Assembly (NCBI RefSeq): GCF_902859895.1
Contig: NZ_CADIKM010000006.1
Span: 1 to 64,000, forward strand
Direction of reading: 5' to 3'
Length of the DNA stretch: 64,000 bases
DNA from: Pararobbsia alpina
GTDB lineage: Bacteria > Pseudomonadota > Gammaproteobacteria > Burkholderiales > Burkholderiaceae
Position 1 is the stretch's first letter, and the number at the start of each line of letters is the position of its first letter. The notes beneath the pieces were generated by a model, which was given only the letters and a program-made list of their open reading frames with translations, was not told the origin of the DNA and did no database searches. Below, in pieces: positions 60,303 through 64,000 of the stretch. A program made the translations under genes and the position numbers.

Positions 60303-62242
60303 TACTTCAGACCCGGCATAGGCAGGCTTACGCCCGGATCGATGCCGCCAGTGTTGGTGGAAAGGCCGGTTTGTTGCGCCAGATAGCCAGCGACGTGCTT
60401 GCCGACCTTCTTGCCGTCGAGATAGACGTCGCCAACGGTGCCGCCGCCAGCGTTGCCCCCGCCACTCGCAACAGAGCTATCGGCGTGCCCCGGAGTCTTG
60501 GAGCCGGTGAAGTGGCTCCAAGCTTGCTTCGTGAGATCAACAATCATGCCGCCTGGGTCGACCACTCCGCCGTCGTGCGCCGCGATAGTCCCGAGCGCCT
60601 TGATTAGATCGGGGTGGTCGGAGGCGAAGCTGTTAATGCTCCGCAAGAGGGCGGTGCCGCCATTCAGCATGTCCGTTATCGCGGGCAGCATATGCTGGCC
60701 GAATTCGTTCTTGAAGTCGGTCCATGCGGCAGTAAAGTTATCTTCTGCTCCGCTAGCTGACTTCTTATACGTGCCGATCACGTCATCCGAGCCCATCGCA
60801 CCCTGGGCGAGCTTGTAGTCCCGTATCAGCTGAAACTGCTGCGTCGTCATGATCGACGCTTGATTCGACGCGGTGCGGTTCGACAAAACGTCGTTGACGA
60901 CCTTCAGGACCTGATCCTGCGATGTGATGCCTTTCTTGGCGAGCGCTGGCAGCAGCACTTCGTCCATCCACTTGGCCGGATCGCTTTGCAATAGCGAACT
61001 GCCTTGGATATCCGTCATCACCAGCGACTTCATCGGCTTGCCGCCAACGGATCCGTGTTCCTGCATCTGCAGCGTAGCGAGACCTAGATCCTGCAACAGA
61101 CCCATCGTCTTCTTCGGCGTGCGGCCGGCGACGAGGTTCTGGTAGATGCTCATCATCGAGGTTGCGGCACGCGCGCCGCCCTGCTCGATCATCAGCCCTT
61201 CCATGTGCATCAAGCCCTCGTCGCTCAAGCTTCGAAATGCCGTGCCGCCTTGCTGCGAGAAGTTTCCGAGATCCTGAAACTTCAGGAATCCGCCCGATCC
61301 CGTCACCAGCCTTTCAGCCAGATTCAGGTTCCGAGTGAACGACGCCTCATCCTTGGTGCCACCGCGCCGGTCGATGAATTTCATCAGGCTCTTGAGCCCT
61401 TCATCATCCATTCCGCCGAGCTTGTCGCCGTAAATCGCTGCGTTCGCCTTGCCGAGCGTCACCAACTGCGGCGTGAACCGTTTCACCTCGTCGAAGTTGT
61501 TGAACAGGCCGGCCGATTCGGCCATCGCGCTCATCAACTCAGTCTGCGAGACGCCATACGCCTGAGTCGCATGAGCGAACTTCTCCGCCTCTGCGTTGAC
61601 TGCATCCCCAAGGTTCAGCGCCTTGAAACGCATGGTCGCGTCTTGGTAGTCCTTGGCGCTCTCGTAAAACTGGTGCCCGACATACGCAGCAACGAAGCCG
61701 GCTGCGGCTGGCACCATTAGGCTATCGGCCAAACCCATGCCGACGCCGCCGATGCCAATACCGTGCGATCCTGCGTGGATGTTGCCGCCATGAAGACCGC
61801 CGCGTCGACCGCCATGCCCGCCACCTCCGCCACCACCACCCCCGGGAGGAAGCATCGGAGGTATCACACCGCCACCGCCCGGAACCCGTGACCAGCGCAT
61901 GGCGTTAAGACGAGATTCGAGCCGGACCGCTTCCGCATTGGCTGCGATCAACTCCTTCTCGATGCCCAGACCGCCAGCCGGAATCGAGCCTTTGATGCTG
62001 CCGAGCGCTTTTTCGGCCAGCAATGCTTGATCCTTAACGCCCTTCAAGCCGATATCGAGCTTGCCGGCAGCCGCAGCCAGATTCCTGACGCCCACGACTT
62101 CCGCGCCCATCTTTTGCAGGCGCTTGTTGACCTGAAGCGCGAGCGCGTCGACCTTCTCGAACTGCTCCGACAGCTTCATCAACTGCGGCGTGATGAGGTC
62201 GGTCAGCTTGAGCGTGGTGCCAATCGAATAGACGTCAATCAT
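60299..62242 (-). CDS. tail tape measure protein
   Basis: The 647-residue protein has a helical N-terminus (about 1-110), then a very Gly-rich hinge at about 120-165 (PPGGGGGGGGGHGGRRGG). The rest is helical, with RGGTKDEASFTRNLNLAERL and an ending GGIDPGVSLPMPGLKY. The length sets the tail length. It follows the chaperone, as expected for tape measure genes. Confidence 0.88.
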   Translation of the reverse strand: MIDVYSIGTTLKLTDLITPQLMKLSEQFEKVDALALQVNKRLQKMGAEVVGVRNLAAAAGKLDIGLKGVKDQALLAEKALGSIKGSIPAGGLGIEKELIAANAEAVRLESRLNAMRWSRVPGGGGVIPPMLPPGGGGGGGGGHGGRRGGLHGGNIHAGSHGIGIGGVGMGLADSLMVPAAAGFVAAYVGHQFYESAKDYQDATMRFKALNLGDAVNAEAEKFAHATQAYGVSQTELMSAMAESAGLFNNFDEVKRFTPQLVTLGKANAAIYGDKLGGMDDEGLKSLMKFIDRRGGTKDEASFTRNLNLAERLVTGSGGFLKFQDLGNFSQQGGTAFRSLSDEGLMHMEGLMIEQGGARAATSMMSIYQNLVAGRTPKKTMGLLQDLGLATLQMQEHGSVGGKPMKSLVMTDIQGSSLLQSDPAKWMDEVLLPALAKKGITSQDQVLKVVNDVLSNRTASNQASIMTTQQFQLIRDYKLAQGAMGSDDVIGTYKKSASGAEDNFTAAWTDFKNEFGQHMLPAITDMLNGGTALLRSINSFASDHPDLIKALGTIAAHDGGVVDPGGMIVDLTKQAWSHFTGSKTPGHADSSVASGGGNAGGGTVGDVYLDGKKVGKHVAGYLAQQTGLSTNTGGIDPGVSLPMPGLKY

Positions 62243-62273
62243 TTGGCGTTACACTCATGTTCTGGAGGTCAAT

Positions 62274-62525
62274 ATGGATTTCATCTACCGCGCACACGAA
62301 TGGCTGGCAGACCGGATTTCATGGGTTCAATACCCGAAACCGCGTGTGCGGAGCGTCAGCGGCCACGCGCTCGGGTTTAAAGCGCGGTGGCAAACGAGGC
62401 CGCCGATGAACAAGGCGTTCGCCATATGTCTACCGACGTTGCTGCTGTTCGTCTCGGATATCGGCGTCTATCTGTCGATCGCCAGCGTGATATTCCTGTT
62501 CGCCTACTTCAATCGCCGCTGGTAA
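62274..62525 (+). CDS. moron 2: small membrane protein on the opposite strand
   Basis: An 83-residue plus-strand protein with a strong GGAGGT ribosome binding site seven bases before its ATG. It has about 44 soluble residues and two membrane segments at about 48-58 and 63-79 (SIASVIFLFAYFNRRW end). It lies between tape measure and tail genes of the other strand and overlaps the next gene by 17 bases. No family is recognised. A lysogen-expressed moron, such as a superinfection-exclusion protein, is possible. Confidence 0.65.
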   Translation: MDFIYRAHEWLADRISWVQYPKPRVRSVSGHALGFKARWQTRPPMNKAFAICLPTLLLFVSDIGVYLSIASVIFLFAYFNRRW

Positions 62526-62991
62526 TGCGCGGCTTGCGCCATCCCATGCCGGCGAGCCATGCAAACATCGTCTTACCGATGATGGCTCCGACGCGCTCCC
62601 GGCTGTGAAGTGCGGCAGCACCCAATACCGCGCGAGGCGGCTGCTTGCTGGTTCCGATATCGAACCAAACGAGATTCTGATCGTTTGAGCCGATCGCAGC
62701 CTCGGCATCAATCACCGTGCGCTCGACCGACTTCTGCATCTCGCCCGTGCGAAACCCGGGGTCGTTCTCCGAGAATCCAAGCCGCGCGCGCTCCTGCTGC
62801 GTCCTGTCGGCCAATTCTTCCCATGCCGGGTAAGGGCCGATCGCGCCTTGGTACTCGCCTATCATCCCCTTCGCGGTCTTCTGGATCTCTTCAGCCGCCT
62901 TGTCCGCAATGTGATGCGTGACTTCCGGGCCAGCAATGGCAAGACGCTCAAGGTGCGCCGCGAAGGCAGCGAAGCTCTTGAATTCCGTCAT
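62509..62991 (-). CDS. tail completion protein (HK97 gp10-like)
   Basis: The 160-residue protein starts MTEFKSFAAFAAHLERLAIA. KAAEEIQKTAKGMIGEYQGA and FRTGEMQKSVERTVIDAEAAIG match the gp10-type pattern: an N-terminal helix pair and then an RTGEL..S..-type block. The start at 62991 overlaps the stop of the frameshifted chaperone (ATGA). It helps join tail and head or complete the tail. Confidence 0.7.
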   Translation of the reverse strand: MTEFKSFAAFAAHLERLAIAGPEVTHHIADKAAEEIQKTAKGMIGEYQGAIGPYPAWEELADRTQQERARLGFSENDPGFRTGEMQKSVERTVIDAEAAIGSNDQNLVWFDIGTSKQPPRAVLGAAALHSRERVGAIIGKTMFAWLAGMGWRKPRITSGD

Positions 62992-63553
62992 GTGCTGGCC
63001 TCGAAGGTGCGCGATGCGAAGTTGTACTTCTTGCCGGTCGCCATCTCCGAGAAGATGATTGACCAAGCTGTACGCTTCACGTTATCGACGGAAAACGCCA
63101 CATCAAACGGCACGTTGTTTTGGACGAGCCACAACGACTGCCGAATCGGTGTGGCGTTAACTATTTTTTTACGGCTTCATCGCCCTCGCCGTCTTCGTCT
63201 TGCGGGAAGCGTTCGGCAATCCCCTTTTTGATGGCTGCAAAGCCTTCTTCACCAAGACGGGAGATCAATGCCCGCATCTGCGCCTTGTTGCTCGGCGCAG
63301 GAGCGATGACGCCGTCGATCGAGACGACATAGATCGCGGGGATGCACATAATCCGGTACACATCGTTCTTCGCCAGATCGCCCAATGCCTCGATCAGGTC
63401 GAACTGAGCCAGCACATCGGGCTTTTTCAGCACGAGAGTTCGTCCGCGCTCGTCCTGCACCGAAAACTCTGCCTGCACGTCCTGTATGACGCGCTCGGAC
63501 GGCGTCATGGCCTGCAATTCGCCGCCATGCGGCTTGACTGTAACTTTGGTCAT
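62988..63553 (-). CDS. tail assembly chaperone, -1 frameshift product
   Basis: The short form is 130 residues (63553-63161, ending DEAVKK). At its end the mRNA has A-AAA-AAA followed by TAG. Slipping back one base opens a new frame of 58 codons (IVNATPIRQSLWLVQNNVPF ... KKYNFASRTFEAST) to a TGA at 62990-62988. That TGA overlaps the ATG of the next gene. So two proteins of 130 and about 188 residues are made, as for gpG/gpGT in lambda. They keep the tape measure soluble while the tail tube assembles. The extension has normal protein composition and no stop in 58 codons. Confidence 0.85.
63164..63171 (-). promoter_or_regulatory. programmed -1 frameshift slippery site
   Basis: On the minus strand the codons GTA AAA AAA TAG contain the A-AAA-AAA heptamer, one of the best -1 slip sequences in bacteria. 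The stop codon follows directly, which favours the slip. Confidence 0.8.
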
Positions 63554-63990
63554 TAGCTGATCTTGATCCGTGTGCCAGCGTCAAACGTGAAACGCTGGGT
63601 TACCTTGTCCTGCCCCTTGTACGTGCCGGAATCTTCCGGATACAGCGCCACGTCGAGGAACTGGAACTGCGACACCGAGCCATCGAGCTCATTGATAGTC
63701 TGGGTGATGATGACGGCAGTCGGCGGCAACTGCGCGTAGTAGCTCGCCTCAGCATCAGCGAAATACGCGTCGAATGATGCGTCCTGACGGTCGATTTCGA
63801 ACGTGCCCGAGTGGCCATCCGGAACCGGACGATGCTTGATGCGCCCGTTGATATCGACGCTCTTGAGCTTGACCATTCCCGGCTTCGATTCGAAGCTGGT
63901 AATGCCATTGATCGTGACCTGGCCGACGCTCGAGTCGAAAACCGTGACCTGCGCGCCGTCGCGGCCTACGTTAAAGCTATTGATGCCCAT
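63553..63990 (-). CDS. tail tube protein-like
   Basis: The 145-residue protein (MGINSFNVGRDGAQVTVFDS...) is beta-rich, with KLKSVDINGRIKHRPVPDGH and ITQTINELDGSVSQFQFLDV. It sits directly before the chaperone, where contractile phages encode the tail tube. Its stop overlaps the chaperone start. The call is from size and position. Confidence 0.7.
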   Translation of the reverse strand: MGINSFNVGRDGAQVTVFDSSVGQVTINGITSFESKPGMVKLKSVDINGRIKHRPVPDGHSGTFEIDRQDASFDAYFADAEASYYAQLPPTAVIITQTINELDGSVSQFQFLDVALYPEDSGTYKGQDKVTQRFTFDAGTRIKIS

Positions 63991-64000
63991 TTACGGCTCC

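Larger units (their letters stand above)
34543..64000. mobile_element. contractile-tail prophage, left part (right end outside window)
   Basis: From the tRNA-end remnant to the window edge nearly every gene is phage-like. They run in order: early and accessory genes, fibre genes, endolysin and holin, an immunity region, conversion genes, fibres, spike, baseplate, hub, tape measure, chaperone and tail tube. No integrase, terminase, portal or capsid gene is in view, so the element must continue well past 64000. Baseplate J, gp25-like, spike and hub proteins show a myovirus-type contractile tail. Many genes overlap by ATGA. Confidence 0.9.

Overview
The window looks like a chromosomal segment of a GC-rich betaproteobacterium, most probably a member of the Burkholderiaceae. 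The evidence is a complete iscR-iscS-iscU-iscA-hscB-hscA-fdx-iscX operon, a prfB-lysS pair with the RF2 recoding site, a DUF2968 lipoprotein-like gene of Burkholderia type, and phage genes of Burkholderia myophage style. Species cannot be fixed from the sequence alone.

Layout. 1-0.2 kb: 5' part of an IS5-type transposase running off the left edge. 0.36-2.6 kb: a small lipoprotein, then an AbiEi/AbiEii (type IV) toxin-antitoxin pair with a clear inverted-repeat operator over its promoter. 3-7 kb: mannonate dehydratase, a cation-efflux protein, an isochorismatase-fold hydrolase and an alpha/beta hydrolase. 7-10 kb: an unrecognised 1053-residue protein preceded by a 19-bp palindrome. 10.4-16.4 kb: a double-length UvrA (four ATPase modules) with a LexA box upstream. 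16.6-19.5 kb: a group II intron with a maturase/HNH reverse transcriptase, sitting in the leader of prfB. prfB keeps its own +1 programmed frameshift and is followed by lysS. 22.4-33.8 kb: a MarR regulator, a broken glycine-zipper gene, the isc operon with an IscR site, a low-molecular-weight phosphatase, surface lipoproteins, a Gfo/Idh oxidoreductase and a DUF427 gene.

From about 34.54 kb to the right edge (and beyond) lies a prophage. Its left boundary coincides with 18 bp that match a tRNA 3' end (probably tRNA-Leu), still followed by the tRNA's own terminator. The rest of the tRNA and the integrase should be outside the window. The left arm (+ strand) carries a GIY-YIG protein, an HD-type alarmone-hydrolase-like protein, a Lar-like zinc-ribbon protein, a promoter/operator palindrome, small genes, a Thg1-family 3'-5' polymerase and a minimal ATP-dependent DNA ligase. 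The - strand then holds a cassette of lipase, three small lipoproteins, a small membrane protein and a PLD-family protein, followed by fibre genes, endolysin and holin. At 45-48 kb two divergent ribbon-helix-helix repressors and a Bro/KilA antirepressor resemble a P22 immI-type control region. Two + strand membrane enzymes (OafA-type acyltransferase, sterol-desaturase-type hydroxylase) look like lysogenic conversion genes. From 50 to 64 kb the - strand encodes a contractile tail: fibres, a tailspike with a signal peptide, baseplate, hub, tape measure, a tail assembly chaperone with a -1 frameshift extension, and a tail tube protein. Two + strand morons interrupt it.

The most striking items are the intron in the prfB leader, the frameshifted tail chaperone (a 58-codon extension closing exactly on the next start codon), the phage Thg1/ligase pair, the lipase-lipoprotein-PLD cassette and the unrecognised 1053-residue protein.
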